This document shows, in pieces, positions 42,785-51,056 of a DNA stretch of 55,595 bases (positions are counted from its first letter, which is position 1; every line of letters starts with the position of its first letter). A model generated the notes under the pieces. The model did no database searches, was not told where the DNA came from, and saw only the letters and a list, made by a program, of their open reading frames with translations. Source of the DNA: Pseudanabaena cinerea FACHB-1277 (GTDB lineage: Bacteria; Cyanobacteriota; Cyanobacteriia; Pseudanabaenales; Pseudanabaenaceae). Location: positions 1-55,595 of the forward strand of contig NZ_JACJPY010000020.1 of the NCBI RefSeq assembly GCF_014696345.1, given 5' to 3'. A program made the position numbers and the translations under genes.

Positions 42785-43941
42785 GATATTCCCTCCTGAT
42801 TTAATTGTCCCATTGTGTAAAGTTTGCCGATGCTAAATTGTTCTGTCCATTCTTGGAGAGATTTTTGATCAGCAGGACGGGTGAATAGGGGTTGTCCTTG
42901 GCTATCTCTCTCCACCATCACGATCTGAGATATGGTCAATAGGTCAAGCAGGTATGGGGAATGGGTGGTGATGATGATTTGCGATCGCCCTGATGTAACT
43001 GCGTTACGGATTTCTTCTACGATCAGGTGAATAGTGCGTGGATCGAGTCCATTTTCGATTTCTTCAATGACAATTAATGGCGGTGGTGTGGGATGACGTA
43101 AGACGGCTAACAGGGCTAGCACTCGCAGGGTTCCAGTGGAAAGCAACCAACCAGGCACTTTAAAATCTGATTCAGTTAGTTGAAGATAGACATTTCGTTC
43201 TAGTTCTGAAGTAATCGCTGGTTGTAAATCAGTTGCGTATGGTAGAACATATTGCAATGTTTCGATAATGCCATTAAAAGAGGCTTTGTTGAGGTTATAA
43301 ATATTTAGGAGATACTCGGCAATGTTTGAACCATCTTTGGATAAATGAACTTGTCCACCTGTACGTTTTTGCGGTAAGGGAAATCCCATTGTGTATGGGT
43401 TTAAGTTTAAAAACTGCCAATGGGAAAGATTTTGATACAGATTTGCGTGAAATTTTCGATCTAAGGAAATTAAAGAAAGATCATCTGGTAGTCTTTCTGG
43501 ATAAAAGTTTTGATGCTCATCTGTGGAAGCAAATGAGGTTCGGTCAATTATTCTTTTGCTTGCTCCTTTTTCACTAATTGTGATGGTTTCTGCTTGGATA
43601 AATTGTTCGTTCCCTCCTGCTCCAAGATTAATTGTCATGGCAGTATGATAATTCTGCCATGCTAAGTTAAATTCGATTGGGTTAGTTTCATAGGGGCGAT
43701 CGCCATTGGATTTGTGGAGGTTATGTGGAACCGCTTTGTTACGAATATGCTCAAAACCTCGCCAAGGCAGCATGGCTTCGTGCAATCCAGACTCAATGAT
43801 TATTTTATAGGTTTCTAAGCCTTCGATAATGCTGCTTTTTCCTGAGCCATTGTTACCGATAAAAACAGTAAGTGGGGTAAGACGAATTTTTTTACTGTCT
43901 TGGATTGATTTAAAGTTTTTGATTCGGATCGATTTAAGCAT
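42781..43941 (-). CDS. AAA (SMC/OLD-like) ATPase of the second two-gene module
   Basis: A 386-residue ATPase: IRIKNFKSIQDSKKIRLTPL then Walker A FIGNNGSGKSS, and late Walker B VIEEIENGLDPRTIHL with the TTHSPYLLDLL switch. Same architecture as the ATPase at 23.6 kb, but the two sequences are clearly diverged. Before insertion of the IS element its start was only 33 bp beyond the stop of the methylase gene, so it probably belonged to that operon. The IS now separates them. Confidence 0.82.
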   Translation of the reverse strand: MLKSIRIKNFKSIQDSKKIRLTPLTVFIGNNGSGKSSIIEGLETYKIIIESGLHEAMLPWRGFEHIRNKAVPHNLHKSNGDRPYETNPIEFNLAWQNYHTAMTINLGAGGNEQFIQAETITISEKGASKRIIDRTSFASTDEHQNFYPERLPDDLSLISLDRKFHANLYQNLSHWQFLNLNPYTMGFPLPQKRTGGQVHLSKDGSNIAEYLLNIYNLNKASFNGIIETLQYVLPYATDLQPAITSELERNVYLQLTESDFKVPGWLLSTGTLRVLALLAVLRHPTPPPLIVIEEIENGLDPRTIHLIVEEIRNAVTSGRSQIIITTHSPYLLDLLTISQIVMVERDSQGQPLFTRPADQKSLQEWTEQFSIGKLYTMGQLNQEGIS

Positions 43942-43990
43942 AAAAGAATTATAGGTAAAGTAATTGTACTCATTTTACACTTTATCTTTA

Positions 43991-45308
43991 GGGCATCTCT
44001 AAAAATAGGAATAGACAGTACAAGGGATTTGAGGAATCGGGACAGAGATGTACTACAATAATAAAGAGATAGAAGAGGCTAAAAAGCAATGCAGGATAGG
44101 CAGACAAATATTTTTGATTTTGAAAAGTACGAAGTAAAACACAGCAGCTTTAAAAATTCACTATTAGAATTAAACAAAATCATCGACTGGGCATCATTTC
44201 TGCCAATTCTGAATGAAGCATTTAAGAAAGAGAAGAAAAGTACAGGAGGTAGAAAACCCTACGACCGCATCCTGATGTTGAAGATCCTGATTCTGCAAAG
44301 CCAATACAACTTGTCCGATGACCAGACAGAGTATCAAATCTATGACCGCAGAAGCTTTAGAGAATTTCTAGGACTGAGCATCGGAGATGAAATTCCAGAT
44401 GCAAAGACAATCTGGCTATTTAAAGACAAACTAGCAAAGAAAGGGACAGTGGAAAAGTTGTTTAAGCACTTTGGAGAACAACTGAACGGCAACGGATATA
44501 GAGCGCAGAAAGGACAGATCATTGATGCCAGTATTATTCCCGTACCAAAACAAAGAAATAGTCGGGAAGAAAATGCTCAGATCAAGGAAGGTGAGATCCC
44601 CGAAGCATGGAAAGAACAGCCAAATAAACTAGAGCAGAAAGATACTGATGCAAGATGGACAAAGAAAAACGACATCAGCTACTACGGCTACAAGAACCAT
44701 GTGGATATTGATGTCAAACACAAATTGATTAGGGAGTATGAAGTAACCGATGCGGCTGTTCATGACTCGCAGGTAGTCGATGCGATTATCGACCCACACA
44801 ATACCAATGCTGACGTTTATGCTGATAGCGCCTATCGTTCCGTCGCCCAAGAAGAGAAGTTTGCGGCTGATGGTTATCGCAGTAAGGTACATCACAAGGG
44901 TACAAAATCTAAACCACTGTCAGAATTCAAGCAAGAGGTGAATCATCATCGCTCCAAAGTCAGAGCAAAGGTGGAGCATATATTTGGTAATCAAATGATG
45001 ATGATGGGAAGTAAGCTGATGCGTTGTATTGGTATGTCCAGAGCTAAGGCTTGCATTGGTTTACGCAATCTAGTTTACAATATGCATCGATTTGTATTTT
45101 TGACTAAGTTGAAGGTAACATCGGCTTAGAACAAGGGATTATTCTGTCTCCAAAGCAGGAATAATCGCGAAGTTAGAGATACATTGTCAAATTTAAAGAG
45201 ATAGTATATCTAACATCAGAAAATATCCATGATAATGTCTTGTTATTTGGTTAATTAATTGCTCTTGATTTTCATGTTTACCTCTCTTTCTCTTTTTTAG
45301 AGATGCCC
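43991..45308 (+). mobile_element. IS5-family insertion sequence
   Basis: The element is 1318 bp with perfect 15-bp terminal inverted repeats: GGGCATCTCTAAAAA at 43991-44005 and its complement at 45294-45308. A direct TTTA flanks both ends (43987-43990 and 45309-45312), the probable target duplication. One transposase gene fills most of it. The perfect ends and intact gene mean a recent insertion. It hit the final codons of the methylase gene. Confidence 0.93.
44089..45129 (+). CDS. IS5-family transposase
   Basis: A 346-residue DDE transposase that cuts and joins the ends of this element. The catalytic triad is readable: D146 (IIDASII), D246 (VYADSAYRS) and E296 (KVEHIFG), with Y[2]R[3]E[6]K-like spacing between them and a following basic C-terminus. 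An N-terminal DUF772-type domain (GRKPYDRILMLKILILQ, DRRSFREFLGL) marks the IS5 group. There is no frameshift. It is the only long plus-strand gene in the 39-55 kb island. Confidence 0.94.
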   Translation: MQDRQTNIFDFEKYEVKHSSFKNSLLELNKIIDWASFLPILNEAFKKEKKSTGGRKPYDRILMLKILILQSQYNLSDDQTEYQIYDRRSFREFLGLSIGDEIPDAKTIWLFKDKLAKKGTVEKLFKHFGEQLNGNGYRAQKGQIIDASIIPVPKQRNSREENAQIKEGEIPEAWKEQPNKLEQKDTDARWTKKNDISYYGYKNHVDIDVKHKLIREYEVTDAAVHDSQVVDAIIDPHNTNADVYADSAYRSVAQEEKFAADGYRSKVHHKGTKSKPLSEFKQEVNHHRSKVRAKVEHIFGNQMMMMGSKLMRCIGMSRAKACIGLRNLVYNMHRFVFLTKLKVTSA

Positions 45309-48300
45309 TTTAATCAATCCTGTACGGACATCGCGATAAGCATTAAGCGCATTGAGTTTGACGGGATCGGGGACGATGGGGAATGTGGTGAGAATATATT
45401 GAAATTCTTCTTCGGTGAGTCCGTAGATGTGGGCGATGATGCCATCGAGTTCGGCTCTGAGCTTGCCGCGTTCTATCTCGTTGGTTACGCCGTAGTTGCC
45501 CTCACCCCCAGCCCCTCTCCCAAGGGGGGAGAGGGGAGTAAGAGAAGATTCTTGTCCCCCCTCTCCCGTCTTGGGAGAGGGGGCTAGGGGGTGAGGGGCT
45601 TTTGGTGCTAGTCCGACTTCCTTAGCTAACTCATCAAATTCGGGTGTGGTGCAGATGAGTTTGGCGGCGCGGGTTACTATTGCATCAAACCATTTGTCGC
45701 CTTTTTGGAGACGAGGAACTTGAGTATTGTAAACAAAGAAAAAATTGATATTTGCTGTTACTTTCATTCTCAATAGAAAGTCATAGACAAAGCTATTCCA
45801 AATAGAACATAAAATAAGAATCTCTGCGTATGAGGTAATTAAATCGCCTTTTGCATCAACCATGTTAACAGTCTGTAAATTCTCAATACATAGTTTAGGT
45901 GGGATAACTGTAGATATCATGGTTCTTATGTCAGTATTTCTCGCAATTTTACGGAATCCTAAACGATAAACTTGATAATCTAGTTTTTGCCCAATATCTG
46001 CATTTTTTCCTAAAATAGTTTTTCTAGCATCTTTTTCTGACATCCAAAATCTTACTTCAGGATTAAAATAAGCATTGAATTGATGAATCATTTTTCCTTC
46101 TAAAAGAGGTAAAAGATTTTTAGCAGGTTCATCTTTGATATATTCACGATCTAAATCTGGCGCTATTTCTCTTGAGAATTTAAGATTTTTATACAGAGAA
46201 TTATCTGCATCAAACGTTGGATGTTTTGCAATTTTGTTCATGATCTGATATTCAATCTCGCCCTTAAACTCCATGATTGACAAAGAATCTGGTGATAACT
46301 TGCGGATGAGAGGAATGTCTAAACGAATATCATCGGGCGTAGGAAAATTGGCTAACTCAGTGACATCATGACGCATAAAGCGTGTAGGGAAAGACTCGGT
46401 TTTACTGCCTTTCTCGAAAGTGAGAATGATAAATTTAAAACGACTATCCACACCTTCAAAAATTGCTTTACGATTCTCAAAACAGAATAAACCTGTAATT
46501 TCCGTTTCACTAAACAACATCTCGCGTAACTGCTTAGTTCCTAAATCTGTATAAATCCCGCTAGGAATCACGATCCCACATTCACCACCCTTTCGCAACA
46601 AATGATAACAACGCTCTAGAAACAGCTTATAGAGATTAATATCCGTCCCTGCCTTCTTGCCATTCACAATTGAAATTTGATTTTTATAATCCTCAGCCGA
46701 GCGAAAATAGGAACTAACATAAGGGAACTTGCTCTGATACTCTAGCCAAGCGATCGCCACATCAGGAGATTCTAAAAGCTTCTTCTGTTCCTTCTCAAAG
46801 GTTTTAATATCCATTTTATTCTTCGTCACCAACTCGCTATGGTGAGCAAAAAATTCCTTAGCCTGTGGCTTAAAAATCTCCCAAGGCGGATTAGCAATAA
46901 TCGCATCAAACCCGCCGCGTTCAAACACCCTATCGAAATGATAACCCCAATGAAACGGCTCCAAAACATTAATATCATTGATATTGAGAACCCGTTTGAT
47001 CGGTTTACCCGTTAACTGCGCCTCCTCAAACTTAATCTTTAAATTACTGCTAAATTCATTCAGCAATAAATCATTTAGTTTAACCTGCGACTCAGTATTT
47101 AGCTTTTCGATCTGATTCCGCAATTCTGCAACACTTGATTCCTGTGACCTATGATCAGGATTTCGTTGAGAATCTGATAGAAAAGAATGTTTTTTGTACA
47201 AAGCAATATCGCGATTCTTCTCATTCAAAATTTGGTTATAGAGATCGCTAGTCCACTGATTTTCTAAAGTTCCTTGACTTCCTTTAGCAAAAGCATCGGC
47301 ATTAACCCTGATCAATCCAATCAAAGAATTCCCAGCCATGATATTAAAATCGATATTCGGCAAAGGTTCCAACTCATCAACCTTCTTCGCAGAAGCCACT
47401 AAAGCCAGAAATAACCGCAATTTCGCAATCTCTGTCGCCTCCTGCATGATATCCACACCATAGAGATTATCCGTAATAATCCGCTTCTTGATGTAGTAAT
47501 CGAGGGAAGGATGGGAATTTGCTTCATCGAGCCATTTTTTAAGACCCTCACCCCCAGCCCCTCTCCCAAGGGGGGAGAGGGGAGTAAGAGAAGATTCGGG
47601 ATCTTGTTCCCCCTCGCCCTTTTTGGGAGAGGGGGCTAGGGGGTGAGGGTCTTCGACAAACCGCCGCGCCTGACTAACCACCGTTGCATAAACCCCGATC
47701 AAAGTCTTCATCGCCGCCACTAGAAAAGCCCCTGACCCACAGGCAGGATCAAGCAAAGTTAGATTTGGCAGGATGTGATTTAGGAGGCGATCGCATAAAT
47801 TAGCATCTAATCTCAGCAATAACTCATTAAGATTACTGTCAGCCTTACCCGCAACCTTATCTAAAATCAACTTATTAATCGTGCGATCGCAGAGATATTC
47901 CGTAATCTCTGGACGAGTATAGTAAGCCCCAAACTCCTTTTGGTTAATATACTTCTCAAAAATGTAACCCAACACATCAGGATTAATCTCATCATCCTTC
48001 CCTTCAGGCGTATCATCGAGATTCCATGAATAGCGCGAAAACAAATCTAAAACCTGCTCAAAGGCGCGATCGCTAATACTAATATTGGGATATTGCTTCT
48101 CTAATCCATGGGGCAAAAATAAACCCCCATTCAAATAGCGAATTTTACCAATTTTCTTTTTAACATCATCAGCGCGATCGCCCTCTGGCTTACCAAAGCC
48201 CTCAAAAAATAACGGCTGCAAAAATTCTCGATAAAAACAATCATCACCCGTTTGTTTACTCACTTTCAGCTTATTTTGCAAATACAACTCATCGCCATTA

Positions 48301-48950
48301 TCCAAAAAATATTTGCGCTGTAAAAAGTACACAAACATCAAACGATTCAACAAAATAGAAGCATACCAACGGCGATCGCTTTCAAGTTCAATATTCTCAA
48401 TTAACTCCAAAAAATCCCCATGTAAGTCTTGAAACTCACTAAAAAATTTCTTAGTTACGCGATCGATATCAAAGCTATCCCTCAGCCGCCGCGCCGCCGT
48501 GATTACCGATACAGTTCCCTTATCCCAATCACTAATATCAACAACCAACGCCCCCAACTTACTCAAAAACAAATCGCCAGATTGCCCCTTCACATATAAA
48601 TGATCGCGGCGATATTGCTTAGTCCCCTCCCGTTTCACCCAATACCACAGACTTTTCTGGCGATCGCCATCCAAAAAAATCACCAAATTCTCCAGCGCTA
48701 ACTTGCAAATCTCCTTATGCACATTCGCTCGCACCTTACCATCAGGAATCTCCCCATCCTCAGCCGTCACCTCTAAAACCAACACCCCCGCCAACTCCGC
48801 CACACCCCTACGATAAAAAGTTTTCCCATCACATTTAAAAGCGATCGCGCCACCACTAGGCGGATTCGACCAGCCCAACTCCTCAATAAACAAACTCGAA
48901 AAATCAAAATCCTGTAAATATTGACGCGACTTTTTGAGATTAATTGCCAT
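45297..48950 (-). CDS. Eco57I-like adenine-specific DNA methylase (type IIG/DISARM-MI-like)
   Basis: A 1217-residue DNA methyltransferase. Motif I is LLDPACGSGAFL (residues 399-410), after the helical NPDVLGYIFEKYIN segment and GAYYTRPEITEYL; motif IV is IIANPPWE (684-691), which indicates N6-adenine methylation. The first ~170 residues are strand-rich and not assigned; the C-terminal ~400 residues would hold target recognition. Two ~33-residue inserts (about 434-469 and 1119-1151) are translated palindromic repeats. The last three codons and stop (GHL) come from the IS5 terminal repeat in place of an original DKV. The likely partner is the PLD-helicase at 51.5-55 kb. Confidence 0.88.
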   Translation of the reverse strand: MAINLKKSRQYLQDFDFSSLFIEELGWSNPPSGGAIAFKCDGKTFYRRGVAELAGVLVLEVTAEDGEIPDGKVRANVHKEICKLALENLVIFLDGDRQKSLWYWVKREGTKQYRRDHLYVKGQSGDLFLSKLGALVVDISDWDKGTVSVITAARRLRDSFDIDRVTKKFFSEFQDLHGDFLELIENIELESDRRWYASILLNRLMFVYFLQRKYFLDNGDELYLQNKLKVSKQTGDDCFYREFLQPLFFEGFGKPEGDRADDVKKKIGKIRYLNGGLFLPHGLEKQYPNISISDRAFEQVLDLFSRYSWNLDDTPEGKDDEINPDVLGYIFEKYINQKEFGAYYTRPEITEYLCDRTINKLILDKVAGKADSNLNELLLRLDANLCDRLLNHILPNLTLLDPACGSGAFLVAAMKTLIGVYATVVSQARRFVEDPHPLAPSPKKGEGEQDPESSLTPLSPLGRGAGGEGLKKWLDEANSHPSLDYYIKKRIITDNLYGVDIMQEATEIAKLRLFLALVASAKKVDELEPLPNIDFNIMAGNSLIGLIRVNADAFAKGSQGTLENQWTSDLYNQILNEKNRDIALYKKHSFLSDSQRNPDHRSQESSVAELRNQIEKLNTESQVKLNDLLLNEFSSNLKIKFEEAQLTGKPIKRVLNINDINVLEPFHWGYHFDRVFERGGFDAIIANPPWEIFKPQAKEFFAHHSELVTKNKMDIKTFEKEQKKLLESPDVAIAWLEYQSKFPYVSSYFRSAEDYKNQISIVNGKKAGTDINLYKLFLERCYHLLRKGGECGIVIPSGIYTDLGTKQLREMLFSETEITGLFCFENRKAIFEGVDSRFKFIILTFEKGSKTESFPTRFMRHDVTELANFPTPDDIRLDIPLIRKLSPDSLSIMEFKGEIEYQIMNKIAKHPTFDADNSLYKNLKFSREIAPDLDREYIKDEPAKNLLPLLEGKMIHQFNAYFNPEVRFWMSEKDARKTILGKNADIGQKLDYQVYRLGFRKIARNTDIRTMISTVIPPKLCIENLQTVNMVDAKGDLITSYAEILILCSIWNSFVYDFLLRMKVTANINFFFVYNTQVPRLQKGDKWFDAIVTRAAKLICTTPEFDELAKEVGLAPKAPHPLAPSPKTGEGGQESSLTPLSPLGRGAGGEGNYGVTNEIERGKLRAELDGIIAHIYGLTEEEFQYILTTFPIVPDPVKLNALNAYRDVRTGLIKGHL
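45499..45598. repeat. ~100-bp double palindrome inside the methylase gene (copy 1)
   Basis: Outer arms CCCTCACCCC(C)AGCCCC...GGGGCTAGGGGGTGAGGG enclose two inner hairpins built on CTCTCCC/GGGAGAG. Read on the minus strand it encodes PHPLAPSPKTGEGG and LTPLSPLGRGAGGEG without a stop or frameshift, as an extra loop near the methylase C-terminus. Confidence 0.88.
47545..47649. repeat. ~105-bp double palindrome inside the methylase gene (copy 2)
   Basis: Same repeat as at 45.5 kb, in the same orientation and reading frame, encoding PHPLAPSPKKGEGE and LTPLSPLGRGAGGEG between residues ~434 and 469, just after motif I. The spacer between the two hairpins is 6 bp longer than in copy 1. Confidence 0.88.
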
Positions 48951-48952
48951 GA

Positions 48953-49348
48953 TTACCAGATTGTTTCTACATGAGGATAATTTAAAATCTTGCTATCACA
49001 AGTCACCAATGGAATTTGATAACGCCTAGCGATCGCCACCAAAATTCTATCAGCAGGATCTTTGTGAAATAGTTCAGGCAATAAGCTACTAGCGATCGCA
49101 TCTATTGGAGAAAGTGGTTCAACGATAATTCCTGAATGACTTTGAGCTAACTGATACCATTCATCAATTGGAAGTGGAATGGTTAATTTGCCAAGACTAA
49201 CTTTAACAGCTATTTCCCATACAGAGATAGCGGAAATCAACAAGCTATCCTGATTTTGTTCAGCATGAATCGCCGACAGTGCCTTTTCTGACAATTGGCT
49301 GGGATTATGAAGTAACCATAACCAAACATGAGTATCCAGTAAAATCAT
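48953..49348 (-). CDS. vapC: VapC-type PIN-domain toxin
   Basis: A 131-residue PIN-domain ribonuclease. The acidic active-site residues are at D5 (MILLDTHVWLWLL), a Glu in SVWEIAVKV, and two Asp in KDPADRILVAIA, with a further Asp in VTCDSKIL. The ATG at 49348 overlaps the antitoxin stop by 4 bp (ATGA), which fixes the start. It lies 2 bp upstream of the methylase start codon, so both genes are probably in one transcript. Confidence 0.92.
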   Translation of the reverse strand: MILLDTHVWLWLLHNPSQLSEKALSAIHAEQNQDSLLISAISVWEIAVKVSLGKLTIPLPIDEWYQLAQSHSGIIVEPLSPIDAIASSLLPELFHKDPADRILVAIARRYQIPLVTCDSKILNYPHVETIW

Positions 49349-49575
49349 TCGCTTAACGCTTCCCAAAGCTCAGGCATTGGCTCATCAAAATCATCTGCGA
49401 TCGTAATAGGCATCCCCAAAAGTGGGTAATGCCTATTACGAGAAATTTTATAAGGAATAATCCGTGCTAAAGGTGTTCCATTACGAGTAATGACAATTTC
49501 AGATTGGTTGACTGAAATTTGATTAACAATTGCAGCAAGGGAAGGATCAATTTCCTGCAAGTTCAGATATTGCAT
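49345..49575 (-). CDS. Phd/YefM-type antitoxin
   Basis: A 76-residue antitoxin upstream of vapC. The Phd-like fold is visible as INQISVNQSEIVITRNGTPLARIIP with the following Arg/Tyr-rich part, and the acidic C-terminus EPMPELWEALSE would wrap the toxin. Translational coupling by a 4-bp overlap is the usual arrangement. It probably also represses its own promoter. Confidence 0.9.
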   Translation of the reverse strand: MQYLNLQEIDPSLAAIVNQISVNQSEIVITRNGTPLARIIPYKISRNRHYPLLGMPITIADDFDEPMPELWEALSE

Positions 49576-49630
49576 ACCTGTTTTTCTATGAGACTAACTT
49601 TTATAATTATACTGTTTGCTTATGATCTAT

Positions 49631-50203
49631 TTATGAAAACTTTAGTAAATTAAACACATCCTGTACCGACAACTGCCAATCCTCAAAAATTTCTAACATT
49701 GGCAAAATGTCCATACCATGATGACTATTAAACCCATTATCCGTAAAAGTCAAAATCACATCCTCCATAGAATCTACCAACCAAGCCAACTTAGTCCCAT
49801 GCAAAAGCGCTAACTTGATTTTGGCAATCAACAAAGTCACCGACTGCTCAGGCGAAAGAACTTCAATCAACCAATCAGGCGCAACCTTAATCAGAGCATT
49901 AGAAATTTCGTCATTCTCATCAATCAAAATGCGATCGCTTACAAATACAGAAATATCAGGAACGATCATCGCATCACTCATCACAAAATCTAATTCCAGA
50001 AAAGCACTAGCCAAGCGATCGCCTCTTCTTTTCTGATTAATTAGACTCGTCAACTCACCTTGCAAAACACTGTGATGCATATTGGGCATTGGTTTCTGAA
50101 AAATTCTGCCATTGAAATACTCACTCGCAGGTTTTGTCTCTGGTAAAGCCAGAAACTCCTCAAGGGAAAGTGTACTTGTGCTTTTTTTTAGGGCGATCGT
50201 CAT
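49631..50203 (-). CDS. Uma2-family (DUF820) PD-(D/E)xK-fold protein
   Basis: A 190-residue protein of the Uma2 family, which is greatly expanded in cyanobacteria and has a restriction-endonuclease-like fold. The family blocks are TLSLEEFLALPETKPASEYFNGRIFQKPMPN, then AMIVPDISVFVSD (active-site Asp) and DWLIEVLSPEQSV (Glu); the usual Lys follows at IAKIKLALLHG. The biological role of this family is unknown. It sits alone between the DUF29 and Phd genes. Confidence 0.88.
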   Translation of the reverse strand: MTIALKKSTSTLSLEEFLALPETKPASEYFNGRIFQKPMPNMHHSVLQGELTSLINQKRRGDRLASAFLELDFVMSDAMIVPDISVFVSDRILIDENDEISNALIKVAPDWLIEVLSPEQSVTLLIAKIKLALLHGTKLAWLVDSMEDVILTFTDNGFNSHHGMDILPMLEIFEDWQLSVQDVFNLLKFS

Positions 50204-50227
50204 AATTTAAATCTCCATACTTTTATT

Positions 50228-50677
50228 TTACTCCAAATCTTCATTAATATCATCAGGAAAATTAGCATCAAGAATCTGCGCGATCGCATAGGGACAATCA
50301 GTTGGTAATAGCTTCTTTTTAAGTTTTGTTTCCGAAAGCACTAAACCCAATCCTAATAAAAATCCATCTTGCACAGCCGTATCTAAATAGGGTTTCAAGC
50401 TCGGATTATTTGTTAATAGCTTCTTGATTGCGCGTCTTTGATTACTAATCGTCACCTGCCAACTACGCGATCGCTTATTTGGTTGATATTGCCATTTTAA
50501 AAGATGCCCAATTAACACACCCAACCGATTTTCTAGCTCCTGTCTTTCCTGCCTACCCAAAGATGCGATCTCCTCAGCTAAGTTTTCTAAATCCAAACCT
50601 TGCAACTTACCTAAAGCCAAAAGCTGCGACTGCTCAACCGTCCATTGATAAAAATCTGTTTCATATAATCCAGCCAT
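50228..50677 (-). CDS. DUF29 family protein
   Basis: A 149-residue all-helical protein of unknown function that is common in cyanobacteria. The hallmark opening YETDFYQWTVEQSQLL and the central LENLAEEIASLGRQERQELENRLGVLIGHLLKW are typical. It is preceded by a heptamer tract that directly follows the xisI stop codon. DUF29 genes often appear in mobile or accessory regions, but the function is not known. Confidence 0.88.
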   Translation of the reverse strand: MAGLYETDFYQWTVEQSQLLALGKLQGLDLENLAEEIASLGRQERQELENRLGVLIGHLLKWQYQPNKRSRSWQVTISNQRRAIKKLLTNNPSLKPYLDTAVQDGFLLGLGLVLSETKLKKKLLPTDCPYAIAQILDANFPDDINEDLE

Positions 50678-50678
50678 A

Positions 50679-50711
50679 ACTTTTACCTTTTTACTTTTAC
50701 CTTTTTACTTG
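50679..50711. repeat. Heptamer tract between xisI and the DUF29 gene
   Basis: ACTTTTACCTTTTT occurs twice in a row followed by ACTTG. The same type of tract is seen at 39861-39888 and 41590-41620. It lies upstream of an ATG in each case and may supply an A/G-rich ribosome-binding context (AAAAGGTAAAAG on the minus strand). Confidence 0.7.
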
Positions 50712-51056
50712 TCAAGCGATCGCATATCCAGATACTTTACGGATATAGACAGGCTGAAAACCGATCACAATATCTTCTCGCGGGACACCTTTCTCAACGA
50801 GAGCTTGACCAATATCTAATTCCGTATTATTAGCTTGAATCCAGATTTTGCCATTTTTAATATCTAAGTGCATCGAACAACCGTAAACCCGTATTTTTTG
50901 ATCCCAACCCACACCTAACACTTGATAGTGATCATGTTCTGTATCTGACAGAAACTGCATCTCGATCTCGCCGTGAGAAGGTTTATATGACGCATATTGT
51001 CCCAAAATCTCTTTGATGATGGCGCGATACTTAGCGGTTTTTTCTAGATTTTCCAT
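50712..51056 (-). CDS. XisI family protein (partner of a frameshifted XisH)
   Basis: A 114-residue intact XisI, closely related to the copy at 40.8 kb (shared CSMHLDIK and IWIQANNTE blocks). It begins MENLEKTAKYRAIIKEILGQ and ends FQPVYIRKVSGYAIA. The ATG overlaps the end of the xisH frame, but that xisH has a 2-bp insertion, so coupled translation would be disturbed in this copy. Confidence 0.88.
   Translation of the reverse strand: MENLEKTAKYRAIIKEILGQYASYKPSHGEIEMQFLSDTEHDHYQVLGVGWDQKIRVYGCSMHLDIKNGKIWIQANNTELDIGQALVEKGVPREDIVIGFQPVYIRKVSGYAIA

Noticed and set aside
45303-45587. Plus-strand frame with TPSPSPKGGEG and LSPLSRLGRGG
   Set aside because: It is the complementary reading of the palindromic repeat and of the methylase C-terminus; the methylase frame on the other strand is far better supported.
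45499-47649. CRISPR array
   Set aside because: The repeats are long palindromes 2 kb apart inside a gene, with no regular repeats and spacers and no cas genes.
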